Shown: one piece after another, positions 15,553 to 24,986 of the stretch
Numbering within the stretch: position 1 is the stretch's first letter
Layout of the letters: each line of letters begins with the position of its first letter
Assembly: GCA_937904325.1 (NCBI GenBank)
Contig: CALGTK010000123.1
Location: 1 to 49,479 of the forward strand
Direction: 5' to 3'
From: an uncultured Planctomyces sp.
Lineage (GTDB): Bacteria > Planctomycetota > Planctomycetia > Planctomycetales > Planctomycetaceae
Length of the DNA: 49,479 nucleotides
Notes under the pieces: generated by a model
Seen by the model: the letters and a program-made list of their open reading frames with translations, nothing else
What the model was told of the DNA's origin: nothing
Databases searched by the model: none
Made by a program: the position numbers and the translations under genes

Positions 15553-16860
15553 ATGGCACAACCCGAAAGCATCTTTTGTGGATCGGCCGATCATGGTTTG
15601 TCACGACGAGGATTCCTGGGAGCAGCCGGAGCAGCAACAGCAGGTACCTTCGCCGCAGACATGACGCGCCTCGACGGGCTGAAGAATCCGCTTCTGGCGG
15701 GCCAAGTCAAACGCCAGCAAAAGAGCGTGATCCTGCTCTGGCTGGCCGGAGGTGCCAGTCAGTTCGAGACGTGGGATCCAAAACCCGGCCAATCGACCGG
15801 CGGCCCTTACGCCAAAATCAAAACAAGTGCCAACGACGTTCACATCAGCGAGCTGCTGCCGAAGATGGCTCAACGAATGAACCACACCGCGATCATTCGC
15901 TCGATAAATTCGAAAATCGGTGACCACGGCGGCGGCGCTTCGCTCATGGAAACCGGGCGTGTAAAAGATCCAGGCCTGATCTACCCGGACATCGGCGCCA
16001 TCGCTGCCAGAGAACTCGGACGTGCTGACAGCCAGGTGCCGGACTACGTCTCGATGTACACGTCGACCGAGGGTCGACGCAAAGGCACCAGCGGATTCCT
16101 TGGTGCCCGTTACGCTCCAATGTTTCTTTCCGACAAGCAGATTCCAGACAACATGCGACGACTGGACGCAATCTCCGATATCGACCACCAGGACCGAGCG
16201 GCTCTGCGTGATCTCCTCTCTAACCGATTCATCAAGGCGCGGCACAGCGAAAAGATCAATAGTCACACGACGGCTTACAGTCGCGTTCACGGTTTGATGT
16301 CCAGCGAGAAACTGTTCGACATCGAGCAGGAGCCAGAGTCTGTCCGAGCCAAATACGGCCCTCGCCAGTTCGCTCAGCAGTGCCTGATCGCTCGCCGACT
16401 TGTCGAAGCCGGAACTCCATTCGTAAAAGTCGCTCGGGCATGGTGGGACAGTCATGGCCAGAACTTCGAAACTCATCGTGAACTCTGTGCAGACCTTGAT
16501 CATGCTATGAGCACACTGCTCGATGACCTTGAAGAACGCGGCCTGCTGAAAAATACGCTGGTCGTCACGCTTGGAGAATTTGGTCGCACGCCAAAGATCA
16601 ACGCAAGTCTGGGACGCGACCATTTCGCGAACGCCTGGAGCTGCAGCCTGTCCGGTTGCGGAGTCCAGGGCGGCTCGTTCTACGGCAGGACAGAACCGGA
16701 AGGTAACACCGTGGCCGATGGCGAAGTCGGAGCCGCTGAAGTCTTCGCAACCATCCTCGAAGCACTCGGCATCGACCACGAAAAAGAATACATGATCGGC
16801 TCTCGTCCGATACCTCTGTCAGACTTCGGTGCAAAACCAATCAAGCAAGTGCTTGCATAG
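15553..16860 (+). CDS. DUF1501 family protein
   Basis: A 435-residue protein. ATG 15553 has aggag 7 nt upstream; the earlier ATG at 15514 would read through the REP-like palindrome and is rejected. The N-terminus carries a TAT-like signal (LSRRGFLGAAGAATAGTFAA), so export in folded form is likely. Features of the DUF1501 / alkaline-phosphatase-like fold are SVILLWLAGGASQFETWDPK, the conserved GDHGGGASLMETGR region, and VVTLGEFGRTPKIN with GRDHFANAWS, where Asp/His/Glu could bind metal. The family belongs near the sulfatase/phosphatase superfamily but has no established substrate. It follows a DUF1549/DUF1553 gene by 103 bp, the standard planctomycete pairing. Confidence 0.88.
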   Translation: MAQPESIFCGSADHGLSRRGFLGAAGAATAGTFAADMTRLDGLKNPLLAGQVKRQQKSVILLWLAGGASQFETWDPKPGQSTGGPYAKIKTSANDVHISELLPKMAQRMNHTAIIRSINSKIGDHGGGASLMETGRVKDPGLIYPDIGAIAARELGRADSQVPDYVSMYTSTEGRRKGTSGFLGARYAPMFLSDKQIPDNMRRLDAISDIDHQDRAALRDLLSNRFIKARHSEKINSHTTAYSRVHGLMSSEKLFDIEQEPESVRAKYGPRQFAQQCLIARRLVEAGTPFVKVARAWWDSHGQNFETHRELCADLDHAMSTLLDDLEERGLLKNTLVVTLGEFGRTPKINASLGRDHFANAWSCSLSGCGVQGGSFYGRTEPEGNTVADGEVGAAEVFATILEALGIDHEKEYMIGSRPIPLSDFGAKPIKQVLA

Positions 16861-16920
16861 CTTGCCGCGACTCAGCAACACGAATCCATCGAGAAACCGT
16901 CCAATCTTCAAGGCAACGTC

Positions 16921-17982
16921 ATGACTTGGTCTGATCCTGAGAAACTGAAACGCGTCAAAGATTTCGGCATTAGCGGTATCGCGTTCTGTGTCGCTCGCGA
17001 ATCGGGTTCGGGCAAGTTGTTCTTCGGCAATTCTGACTTCAACATCTACGAAGTCGACGCTCTTGCTGAGAAACCCGAACCCGCCGCATTCGAGGCGGAA
17101 GGCCACCAAAGTTATGTGACAGGTATCGTACAAAGCAGCGAGAAGCAGCTGGTTTCAGGAAGCTACGATGGCAACTTGATCTGGTGGAATTCCGAGTCGA
17201 AGAAGCCGACACGCTCAATCAAGGCTCATGTACGATGGATTCGCCGAGTGACTGCCAGCCCGGACGGAAACATCGTCGCCAGCGTCGCTGATGATATGGT
17301 CGGCAAACTCTGGGACGCGCATTCCGGCAAGACAATGCACACCCTGAAGGATCACAAAGAAGAAACGCCCGACCATTATCCGTCGATGCTGTACGCCGTG
17401 GCGTTTTCGCCCGACGGCAAGTGGCTGGCGACAGCAGACAAAGTCGGGCACATCGCGGTCTGGGAAGTGTCATCCGGAAAGAAGGCCGCCGAACTGGAAT
17501 CTCCCGGCATGTACACGTGGGACCCTCGCGCGAGACGACACTCGATCGGCGGTATCAGATCAGTCGCCTTCTCGCACGATTCAAAACTTCTCGCCGCAGG
17601 CGGCATTGGCAAAATCGGAAACATCGATCACCTCGGCGGTCCGTCGCGTGTCGAGATCTTTGACTGGCAGAAAAATGAGAGTCTGCACGTCATCGAAGAT
17701 AACAAACTGAAGGGCCTCGTCGAACAAATCGAATTCGATCCAGCCGGTAACTGGCTACTCGCCGCCGGCGGAGACCACAGCGGTTTTGTTTCCTTCTACA
17801 ACGTCGACACCGGCCAGCTGATCAAGCAGGAAAAGGCACCGATGCATGTCCATGAACTCGCGATGAACGACAACTCGACAGGCTTCTTCGCCGTCGGCCA
17901 TGGAAAGATTGCCCACTACGAATTCAAGTCCGATCGTCCGCCTGGTCCAGCAGCGCCACCGCTTCCTCAAGACGCCACCTGA
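16921..17982 (+). CDS. WD40-repeat protein
   Basis: A 353-residue protein without a signal peptide, starting at ATG 16921 with aagg about 9 nt upstream. WD40 blades are visible throughout: GHQSYVTGIVQSSEKQLVSG...LIWWNSE, HVRWIRRVTASPDGNIVAS...GKLWDAHSG, MLYAVAFSPDGKWLATADK...IAVWEVSSG, SIGGIRSVAFSHDSKLLAAG. It probably folds as a single seven-bladed propeller and acts as a binding scaffold. It is the third gene of the DUF1549, DUF1501, WD40 series, 60 bp behind DUF1501. This three-gene set recurs in planctomycetes, and the WD40 member is presumed to act with the other two. Confidence 0.88.
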   Translation: MTWSDPEKLKRVKDFGISGIAFCVARESGSGKLFFGNSDFNIYEVDALAEKPEPAAFEAEGHQSYVTGIVQSSEKQLVSGSYDGNLIWWNSESKKPTRSIKAHVRWIRRVTASPDGNIVASVADDMVGKLWDAHSGKTMHTLKDHKEETPDHYPSMLYAVAFSPDGKWLATADKVGHIAVWEVSSGKKAAELESPGMYTWDPRARRHSIGGIRSVAFSHDSKLLAAGGIGKIGNIDHLGGPSRVEIFDWQKNESLHVIEDNKLKGLVEQIEFDPAGNWLLAAGGDHSGFVSFYNVDTGQLIKQEKAPMHVHELAMNDNSTGFFAVGHGKIAHYEFKSDRPPGPAAPPLPQDAT

Positions 17983-18027
17983 TCAATGCCCTGAGAAGTA
18001 GCGAAGACTGGTCCTGACGTGAACCGG

Positions 18028-21000
18028 TTACTCCGGAAGTTCGCTGAGGAGGATCTTACGGTAGGTGATTCCGCCAGCAATTCCGTCGAGGCAGACCAGG
18101 CCACTGTCGGGAACTGTTTCTTTCGTGGCATCAGTTTCGAGTACTTTGCGGCCATTAATTGTCACGGCAACTTCCTTGTCGACGACTTTGATATCGAGCG
18201 TGTTCCATTGTCCAGATGCTTTGACGACATTCGAGTCGGGGCCTTCCTCACCAAAGAGCGACCCGGAAGAATACTGGTCGGTACCTTCGCCTGAGTCGTT
18301 CGAAAGGTGAATCTTGTGAGCCAGATCGACCAGTTCACCTCGACCGGGGTAATGAAAAAAGACGCCGCCCTGCGCCGTCAGGGTGTTAAGCGTTTTCCAT
18401 TCCAGACTCAGCTCGAAGTTGTGGTACTCTTTTTGTGAAGTAAGTAATGATCCGTTGGCTCGGTCACCGTCAGCCTCATAGGAGTTCCCATCGATATTCC
18501 ATTTTCGAGACCCGACGGTTTGCCAGTTCACGTACTCGTACAACTCTTCTTCCAGTTTTTGCGCTTCACTGGCGACAGGCGTTCCGACGGCCAATACTTT
18601 GGTTTCTTTCAGAAAGCCGACGCCTTTGCCAAAGTTCGTCCGGTCCAGTTCAGCAAGGGCCTGCGCAAGTTTTCGCCTGGCGATTCGTTCTTTGAAAGTG
18701 GCCGCTAAATCCACACAGCGTTCGAATCGCTGATCGCGTGCTCGTTCCACAGCCTGCACGTCGTACGCCAGCAGAATGCCATATTGGTACTGCGTCTGCC
18801 CATCTTCTTTGCCGACACCTGTGTCAAAGATGCCCGCTAGTTCTGTCGAAGCAAGCTCCGTCAGCTTTCGGCGGACTTCTGTATCGTCGCGTTTGCCAAT
18901 CAGTTCCCCGTTTTCGAAGCTGATGACTTCCAGACGAAGCGTACCGATTCGGACAGATTCTCCGGCTTTGATTTCCGAGGCCGTCTTTTCCAGGTCGCGC
19001 CAGAAATCACGGATTGCCTGGAAGTCTTCCTCGTCCCACGCGAGCTGCTCAGAGAACGATTGCATTTCGGGATTCGACTCCGCGTTCCGCAGCAGGTCCT
19101 CAGCTTCGTCGTACTGCCGATCGCTCAGCAATGCAGTGAAAACTTTCCAATGCGATGTGTATGGCAGAGGAAGCGAGCGAGGATCGACAGGTTTGGGCTT
19201 TGGCTTTTCGGGAACGATCATTTCGGTTGGGTCCGGTTCCGACGTCGCCACCACGACAACACGCTTTGGCGAGATCGGCTTGCCACGCGGAACGACGCCC
19301 CATTGTGGGCCCTGGGCAATTCTGGTCATGAACAGGTCGCCGCTCGACTTTGGGTCATCCGAATAAAACAGCCACTGCTCGTCGCTACTGACAAAAAACT
19401 GTCGGTGCGATTTTCTGTGGGCGTAACCTGGCAGAATCAGTTTTGCTATGACGCCGTCGTCGATGAACGCTTTTGACGTGGTGCTGCGGCGGTACCGAGT
19501 CAGTGTTTTGCCATCAAAGGTGTACTGCCGCAAACCGTCTCGCGACATGCACGGGTGGATACCAGCGAGTTTGACCTTCAGAGTTTTCCCAAACACATCG
19601 GTTCGTCGTTGGCGGCTGGAAGTCAGCGTGCGGACGTCGCCATCTGCGGTTTCTTCCACCCAATACAGACGCAATCCGTCGCCGAGAATCTGTGACGAGG
19701 TCCAGGTTGGCGCCAGACTTTTGCTGTGACGCAGCGCGTCTTTGCCGTCGAATCCTGCCAGCGGGTTGGCTCGAGCTAAAGCCATCAGCCGAGCCTTCTC
19801 CGGCACTGCATAAACGATGTAGAGAGAGTCGTCTGTAATGCTGGGCGTTGCTGGCATGTCGGCACTGCGATTGACCAATCGCGGCTCATCAAAATCGTGG
19901 AATGGCGATGGTCGCGTCGCTACAAAGAGGCCTCGACCATCTACTCGATCGCCGACAAACCAGATGGAAAGTCGATCGGGAGTCACATACGGATCCGTTT
20001 CCGGCCGACTTGAATTCAGGCCGGCCAGCGCGATGGGCACTCCGACTTCAGCCCTCAAATGAGGAGCTTTCAGGATATCACTGACGCCGCTCGCGTCGTT
20101 CGAGGGTTCAAGAGTGATCTCACTGTCTTTTGAGACGTCGACCACGCGAGACAGGTCAAATGCACCTTCGCGAAAGACTGTAATCGAGCGAGCCCCCTGC
20201 TCTGCTGTGACCGCACAAGGCGTCGTGACAAACTCGCCTTGAGCATTGCGAACAGGCTCTCCATCGACCATCACCGCGAAGCCAGGTTCTGGCGTGTAAA
20301 CTCGAACGATACCAGTAGGAAAAACTGGTGGCGCAATCCCGAGTGCGGCTGCGGACTGGTCCGTGTCACTATTCTGGGCCTGCAACTGCTCGTCGGAATC
20401 TGATTGAGCGATATTTTCACCGTCGCCGCCGAAAAACAGCATCTGTAGAACAATTGCCATAACCAGCAGGGTAACCACTCCACCGCCGACCATCGCAAGT
20501 CGTTTTGGAGGCTGTGCCTTTACTTTCTCAAGCCATCGCTGAGCGAGGAGAACGAATTTCGCTCGTTCGGTGGTACCGTCGTCGTTTGAATCGTCGTTGT
20601 CAGAATTCGCTGAATCGGAATGCTGTTGAGGGATGTTCGTTTCCGCAGTGCTCTTGCTGCTGGTTGATTTGCGTCGCGGAAAGTATCCGGCGACAGCAAA
20701 TAGTCGCCCGTCGTCATCCTGATAATCGCTGACGAGTAACCGCTTCGGATCGAAACTCGCTGCCTGATCACGGCACCACTTCTTGACTACGGTCGCGACT
20801 GACTTTCGAAAACCTGTTGTATCGTCAGCCTGCCATTCATCCGCCGTCTGAACAATTGTTTCGGCCTTCGAGAAATTCAGTGATACATGCTCACTGCGAA
20901 ACTCAGTTGTCAGCGAATTGGCCTGTTCTGAGGGGTCGAAACCAGACCCGAGCACAAAGAGTACGTGGCAAGTCCGGGAACGTCGGGACGATGCTTCCGG

Positions 21001-21042
21001 TGATCCGTCGTTGAGACCAGATTTACCCGAATCAGCAGTCAT
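18028..21042 (-). CDS. Membrane-anchored DUF1080 (3-keto-disaccharide hydrolase-like) multidomain protein
   Basis: A 1004-residue protein with one transmembrane helix at about 182-204 (LAMVGGGVVTLLVMAIVLQM). Residues 1-181 would be cytoplasmic and include an unassigned domain starting HVLFVLGSGFDPSEQA, then a Ser/Asp-rich linker. Outside the membrane, a PEGA-like beta domain (about 245-315, VYTPEPGFAVMVDGEPVRN) is followed by TolB/WD-like repeats (PSITDDSLYIVYAVPEK, SSDEQWLFYSDDPKSSGD), an alpha-helical part, and a C-terminal DUF1080 domain (about 830-1004: YHNFELSLEWKTL, GGVFFHYPG, WNTLDIKVVDKEVAVTING). DUF1080 is a concanavalin-like fold tied to 3-keto-glycoside hydrolysis or glycan binding. 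Start ATG 21042 has ggag about 11 nt upstream. Confidence 0.85.
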   Translation of the reverse strand: MTADSGKSGLNDGSPEASSRRSRTCHVLFVLGSGFDPSEQANSLTTEFRSEHVSLNFSKAETIVQTADEWQADDTTGFRKSVATVVKKWCRDQAASFDPKRLLVSDYQDDDGRLFAVAGYFPRRKSTSSKSTAETNIPQQHSDSANSDNDDSNDDGTTERAKFVLLAQRWLEKVKAQPPKRLAMVGGGVVTLLVMAIVLQMLFFGGDGENIAQSDSDEQLQAQNSDTDQSAAALGIAPPVFPTGIVRVYTPEPGFAVMVDGEPVRNAQGEFVTTPCAVTAEQGARSITVFREGAFDLSRVVDVSKDSEITLEPSNDASGVSDILKAPHLRAEVGVPIALAGLNSSRPETDPYVTPDRLSIWFVGDRVDGRGLFVATRPSPFHDFDEPRLVNRSADMPATPSITDDSLYIVYAVPEKARLMALARANPLAGFDGKDALRHSKSLAPTWTSSQILGDGLRLYWVEETADGDVRTLTSSRQRRTDVFGKTLKVKLAGIHPCMSRDGLRQYTFDGKTLTRYRRSTTSKAFIDDGVIAKLILPGYAHRKSHRQFFVSSDEQWLFYSDDPKSSGDLFMTRIAQGPQWGVVPRGKPISPKRVVVVATSEPDPTEMIVPEKPKPKPVDPRSLPLPYTSHWKVFTALLSDRQYDEAEDLLRNAESNPEMQSFSEQLAWDEEDFQAIRDFWRDLEKTASEIKAGESVRIGTLRLEVISFENGELIGKRDDTEVRRKLTELASTELAGIFDTGVGKEDGQTQYQYGILLAYDVQAVERARDQRFERCVDLAATFKERIARRKLAQALAELDRTNFGKGVGFLKETKVLAVGTPVASEAQKLEEELYEYVNWQTVGSRKWNIDGNSYEADGDRANGSLLTSQKEYHNFELSLEWKTLNTLTAQGGVFFHYPGRGELVDLAHKIHLSNDSGEGTDQYSSGSLFGEEGPDSNVVKASGQWNTLDIKVVDKEVAVTINGRKVLETDATKETVPDSGLVCLDGIAGGITYRKILLSELPE

Positions 21043-21274
21043 GAGGCGTAAGCTCCGATGAGTAGTTAGTGCGTGCTCAGTTGTGATATCAGAACGTGAG
21101 GGCGTAACCCAACAGCCAAGCCGTTTGTTGATCAGATTTGAAAAATTGCCAGGACGTAAAGAACACAGATTTGACAGAGAGAGAGTTCGTCGTAATCCTG
21201 GTGCTCGCTGTGACGCAATATTTTCGACCAGCTGTAAAGTTCATATGACGCTATTGCAGTTTTTCCGCCGCTGT

Positions 21275-21520
21275 TTATCCACCGCTGACCGGCGGGAAAC
21301 AACTGATTGACTGTGAGTTGTCGAGTGACGCTGTGTCATCCGCGTAGTCTGTCCCAATCGCAACGTGAAGGTTCGAAGTCAGCGGCTCGAGAGTCGGAAA
21401 CTGCTCACTCAGTGAAGACCTCAAGTCGCCGACGGTGGCGTTATCCGGGACTTCGACAGAAATCGTTTCCGAGCCGGCGAGGTCTTTCGCACGGGCGAAT
21501 AATCGAATATTTAACAGCAT
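21275..21520 (-). CDS. moaD: MoaD/ThiS-family sulfur carrier (molybdopterin synthase small subunit)
   Basis: An 81-residue ubiquitin-fold protein. It has the MoaD opening MLLNIRLFARAKDLAG, the central VPDNATVGDLRSSLSEQFP and the essential C-terminal Gly-Gly (CFPPVSGG) that is adenylated and thiocarboxylated. In the cell it would give sulfur to precursor Z with MoaE during molybdenum cofactor synthesis. The length is typical of MoaD. No moaE, moaA or moeB lies in the window. It follows the amidohydrolase and PqiA-like genes on the same strand after a 147-bp gap, so it may have its own promoter. Its ribosome-binding site is weak. A ThiS role is less likely given the strong MoaD-type N-terminus. 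Confidence 0.82.
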   Translation of the reverse strand: MLLNIRLFARAKDLAGSETISVEVPDNATVGDLRSSLSEQFPTLEPLTSNLHVAIGTDYADDTASLDNSQSISCFPPVSGG

Positions 21521-21667
21521 AGCAGATGCGTTACTCGGCGAAGTTTGAGAAGTGGCGCTTGCGAAAAGAAAACCCGGCCCTGCGGCAGTTTTGACAGTAC
21601 GGCCTTCGTGGTAAGGCCAAGTACAAAGTATTGTTCGAAGTTCAGTGCTCGCATTGCAAGTTTCCAG

Positions 21668-22906
21668 TCACAATCCAGGCGTTCGAATCCATGAACCCAT
21701 GACGATTGTTGTAACTGGTTTGGATTCTGCAGCGAACAGCGCCATCCACGGATCATTCGCCGTTGATTCGTTCAATGAGATCACTGTCAGGTCAGCTCGT
21801 TTACCCGGCGTAATCATTCCTGTCTTTTCCCCCTGCCCGAGTGCGGTCGCTCCACGAAGCGTTCCCGCTTCCAGAATCTGCGGCATTCTGTCAGCGCCGG
21901 ATGAGCGGGCCAGAAAATTCAGCTCCGCCCAAAGCGAGTATTCTGGGTTTGAAGATCGCCCGTCCGTGCCGATGCAGACCGTCGCGCCGGCGTCGAGTAG
22001 ACGCTCCCATGGATGATTTGAATGTCCGAAGAAGGCATGCGTTCTCGGACAGAAGACGGTAGCAATGTTGGGATGACTTGCCAGGAAATCGATCTCGTCA
22101 TCGGCGAGGTAGTTTCCGTGAGCAATCAACGCGTGCGGCAGACTGCTCAGCGCTTCCAGATAATCCATCGGGCGAGAGTTTCTGGGAAAAGTCCCTTCAC
22201 GCCAGAGATCAAAGCGGATGAGCATTTCGAAGAACTCGCCGCTGCCCGATTTGAGTAGTTCAAGTTCCATCTGAGTTTCCGCCAGGTGAATACACAACGG
22301 CACCTCTGCAGTTCGAGCCAGATCGACGAGTCCGTGAAACAGTTCCGGGCTGACACTGTAAGGAGCGTGCGGACTAATGGCCGGAAGCAGAACGCGTTGT
22401 TCTGTTTGTTCGGCTGCTCGGCAATCGGCGATGTGCTGATTTGCGAGGTCAAGCTGAGACGCGGACTGATCCGGCAACAGGCCAATCAATTCCCGAAACG
22501 CGACAATGGGCAGGCCATCTTCAGGAACGCAATCCGGTGTCCATTCGCCGGTTACTATATCGCCGACGAGACTCGTTCCGGCTGTCGCGGCTTCGTGAAC
22601 TCCTGCATGGATGAATTGAGTCAATGAGCCCGTTCGTGCCCGACGATGAGCCAGGAGTCTTCCGATCCAATCAGTAAACGGCAAAGCCGGTTCGATCGGC
22701 GAATCGAGGCTGCTGAATTCAAGATGAGCGTGGGCATTCACCAGACCCGGAATGATGGCTACGTCGCCCAGGTCAGTAGTATCGGCATCCGGTTGACCAT
22801 TTAGCGGGCATACGTCGGAAATGACGCCGTTTACAATCTCGACAACTCCTCGCTCAATCGGAGGTTGATCGACGGGAAAAACCCAGCGTGCCAGCAACCG
22901 CTTCAT
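21668..22906 (-). CDS. Metal-dependent amidohydrolase (chlorohydrolase/deaminase-like)
   Basis: A 412-residue cytoplasmic enzyme of the amidohydrolase superfamily. Metal and active-site motifs appear in order: VNAHAHLEFS (His59, His61), ISPHAPYSV, CIHLAETQMELELL, LIAHGNYL and CIGTDGRSSNPEY (catalytic Asp), with PGKRADLTVI near the end. This is the subtype III pattern of S-adenosylhomocysteine, guanine or aminodeoxyfutalosine deaminases. Planctomycetes make menaquinone by the futalosine route, so aminodeoxyfutalosine deaminase is one candidate, but no other menaquinone gene is nearby. Its ATG overlaps the stop of the PqiA-like gene by 4 bp (ATGA, 22903-22906), showing tight coupling. Confidence 0.85.
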   Translation of the reverse strand: MKRLLARWVFPVDQPPIERGVVEIVNGVISDVCPLNGQPDADTTDLGDVAIIPGLVNAHAHLEFSSLDSPIEPALPFTDWIGRLLAHRRARTGSLTQFIHAGVHEAATAGTSLVGDIVTGEWTPDCVPEDGLPIVAFRELIGLLPDQSASQLDLANQHIADCRAAEQTEQRVLLPAISPHAPYSVSPELFHGLVDLARTAEVPLCIHLAETQMELELLKSGSGEFFEMLIRFDLWREGTFPRNSRPMDYLEALSSLPHALIAHGNYLADDEIDFLASHPNIATVFCPRTHAFFGHSNHPWERLLDAGATVCIGTDGRSSNPEYSLWAELNFLARSSGADRMPQILEAGTLRGATALGQGEKTGMITPGKRADLTVISLNESTANDPWMALFAAESKPVTTIVMGSWIRTPGL

Positions 22907-23535
22907 TTCAGCTCCACTTCTTTAGTCTGGCCGTTGCCGAACTGGTCATCGTCTTCCCAGATGGCGTGCGGGGCGAAGCTCATCGACGCGACCATGCTCA
23001 GCGCCACACACAACACGAAGGCGATGACTGCCGAACCGAATTGAAACTCGACGAGACTTCCAATCTTTATCAGCATCACCAGAAACGCCAGCAGCATGAC
23101 ATCCATCATGCTCCACTTCCCGGCGTGTTCCATGATTCGATATATCAGTGATCGAAAGCGGCGATGCGACAGTCGGAAAAGGCTCAGTTCAAGTAGTATC
23201 ACGATCTTGGTCAACGGCAACGCAATCGAAAAAACAAAGACGATCGCACCGACAAACCAGCTTCCATCTGCAAACAGTTCGACGATTCCAGTAAGCACAC
23301 TTGATGCTGACCTGTGTCCGAGTTTTTCAACCTGAAGTATCGGCAGCAGGACCGCCGGCCAGAACAGAAAGAACGCACCCAATGCCGCCGCCGCAGTACG
23401 CGCGGTCACTTTGTCGCTCGAGCCAGGCCGCACAATGACCGATTCACAGCGCGTACACGCCGCCACGTTTCCGGACGCGAGTTTCGGGATGGCGTGAATC
23501 ATGCCGCAGCAGTGGCAGGCTTTGAGATGAGACAT
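22903..23535 (-). CDS. PqiA-like (paraquat-inducible protein A family) membrane protein
   Basis: A 210-residue inner-membrane protein. The N-terminus has two CxxC pairs (ACHCCGMIH and CTRCES), likely a zinc ribbon, followed by four hydrophobic segments at about 47-65, 90-115, 145-165 and 170-190. PqiA hallmarks are LFWPAVLLPILQVEKLGH and GKWSMMDVMLLAFLVMLIKIG. E. coli PqiA has two such units and works with MCE proteins in lipid traffic between membranes; this is a single-unit form and no MCE gene is adjacent. It leads a minus-strand pair with the amidohydrolase through a 4-bp overlap. Confidence 0.85.
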   Translation of the reverse strand: MSHLKACHCCGMIHAIPKLASGNVAACTRCESVIVRPGSSDKVTARTAAAALGAFFLFWPAVLLPILQVEKLGHRSASSVLTGIVELFADGSWFVGAIVFVFSIALPLTKIVILLELSLFRLSHRRFRSLIYRIMEHAGKWSMMDVMLLAFLVMLIKIGSLVEFQFGSAVIAFVLCVALSMVASMSFAPHAIWEDDDQFGNGQTKEVELK

Positions 23536-23852
23536 CTTGAGGACTATGCAATCCGGATTGAAACTGATTTAGCAAAGCATAAACCTGGCCAGCCACTAAG
23601 CGGAAGACTGAGAAGTGGGACTGGATCGAGGAAACCTTAGTCATGGATGGCCACAAATCCACACCGATCAATGGGGGCGTGTCATGAATTATCCGTGTTA
23701 ATCTGTGCGAATTCATAGCTCAGTCCAGCCTGTGATTGACTGAGTTCACGCATCCACAGGAATGGCGTCAGAGAAGATATTCTCGCGTTTTGGCGACTGC
23801 TCTACACTCCGCTCAAAGCAGGATGTCGAATGCCTACGGAAGGGACTCCGAG

Positions 23853-24926
23853 ATGCTCCACACGGTGGTTATGGCTGGTGGTAGTGGGACACGATTCTGG
23901 CCGGTCAGTCGCAGAGAATTGCCGAAACAGTTTCTCTCGCTGTTTGGCGATCAATCTCTGATTCAACAGGCGATACGCCGCTGTGCCGATCTCTCGTCGG
24001 CCGATTCTACGTGGATTGTTACCAACGCTGTCCACGCAGTCGAAACAGGGCGTCAGTTACCGGAGCTTTCCGCCAGTCACATTCTAATCGAACCTTGCGG
24101 CCGAAACACGGCGCCTTGCATCGCCATTACTGCGGCACGACTGCTGGCCGACGATCCAGACGCCATCATGCTGGTGACTCCGGCCGACCATGTAATTTCT
24201 CCCAACGGGGCCTTCGTCGCTGCCGTTGAACGGGCGATGGACACGGTGGCAAAGAATCCTTCACGATTATGTTTGTTCGGCATTGTTCCGACTCGCTCGG
24301 CGACGGGTTACGGATACATTGAGCAGGGCGACGAGTTGACCGATTCGGATCGAGTATTCAACGTCGCACGCTTTTGTGAAAAGCCCGATCTGGAAACCGC
24401 TCAGCATTTTCTGGACGCCGGAAACTTTCTATGGAACAGCGGCATCTTTGTCTGGCGCGCCGACACGATCCTGGACGCTCTGTATCAGCACTGCCCCGGT
24501 GTAACCGAAGTTCTGGAACGTTTCAAAGAACACGCCGGCACAGATAAGTGGGCCAGTTCCCTTGAACGAGAATTCTCAAACATGCCGTCGATCTCGATCG
24601 ATTACGCCGTACTGGAACACTCGGAGAATGTCTGCGTTCTTGAAGCTCCATTTACCTGGGACGATGTCGGAAGCTGGTCGGCACTGCCAAGGGTGCATGA
24701 GCAGGACGCAAACGGCAACACAGTACTCGGTCAGCACGTCGGCATCGCCACGAAGAACTCCACGATTTTTTCATCCGGCGACCACCTTGTGACAACCATC
24801 GGTCTGGAAGATTGCGTGGTCGTTCACACCGAGCGGTCTACACTTGTGGCCAAACTGGATGATGAGGCTCAGATCAAAGAGCTTCTGGCGGCGCTGGAAG
24901 ACGAGGGACTGGAAACATTCCTGTAA
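23853..24926 (+). CDS. manC: Mannose-1-phosphate guanylyltransferase
   Basis: A 357-residue cytoplasmic nucleotidyltransferase that makes GDP-mannose from mannose-1-phosphate and GTP. The signature VVMAGGSGTRFWPVSR (residues 5-20) with RELPKQFLSLFG is diagnostic. Further matches are LVTPADHVI, FCEKPDLETAQHFLDAGNFLWNSG (split by family gaps) and FTWDDVGSWSALP. The length fits the short form without the C-terminal phosphomannose isomerase domain. Upstream in-frame ATGs at 23736 and 23823 lack a usable ribosome-binding site, while 23853 has aaggga about 9 nt before it. GDP-mannose would feed polysaccharide or glycoprotein synthesis. The next gene starts 60 bp downstream on the same strand. Confidence 0.92.
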   Translation: MLHTVVMAGGSGTRFWPVSRRELPKQFLSLFGDQSLIQQAIRRCADLSSADSTWIVTNAVHAVETGRQLPELSASHILIEPCGRNTAPCIAITAARLLADDPDAIMLVTPADHVISPNGAFVAAVERAMDTVAKNPSRLCLFGIVPTRSATGYGYIEQGDELTDSDRVFNVARFCEKPDLETAQHFLDAGNFLWNSGIFVWRADTILDALYQHCPGVTEVLERFKEHAGTDKWASSLEREFSNMPSISIDYAVLEHSENVCVLEAPFTWDDVGSWSALPRVHEQDANGNTVLGQHVGIATKNSTIFSSGDHLVTTIGLEDCVVVHTERSTLVAKLDDEAQIKELLAALEDEGLETFL

Positions 24927-24986
24927 GGCGGCTTTTGATAGCAATCCTGCGACGATGACATCGTCGCAAGCTGATCTACTACGGAA

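Noticed and set aside
21526-21702. Plus-strand frame with protein-like composition and a CxxC pair, interrupted by one TGA (21592-21594)
   Set aside because: No ribosome-binding site, one in-frame stop, and its end overlaps the amidohydrolase gene in antisense. Recoding as selenocysteine has no support.
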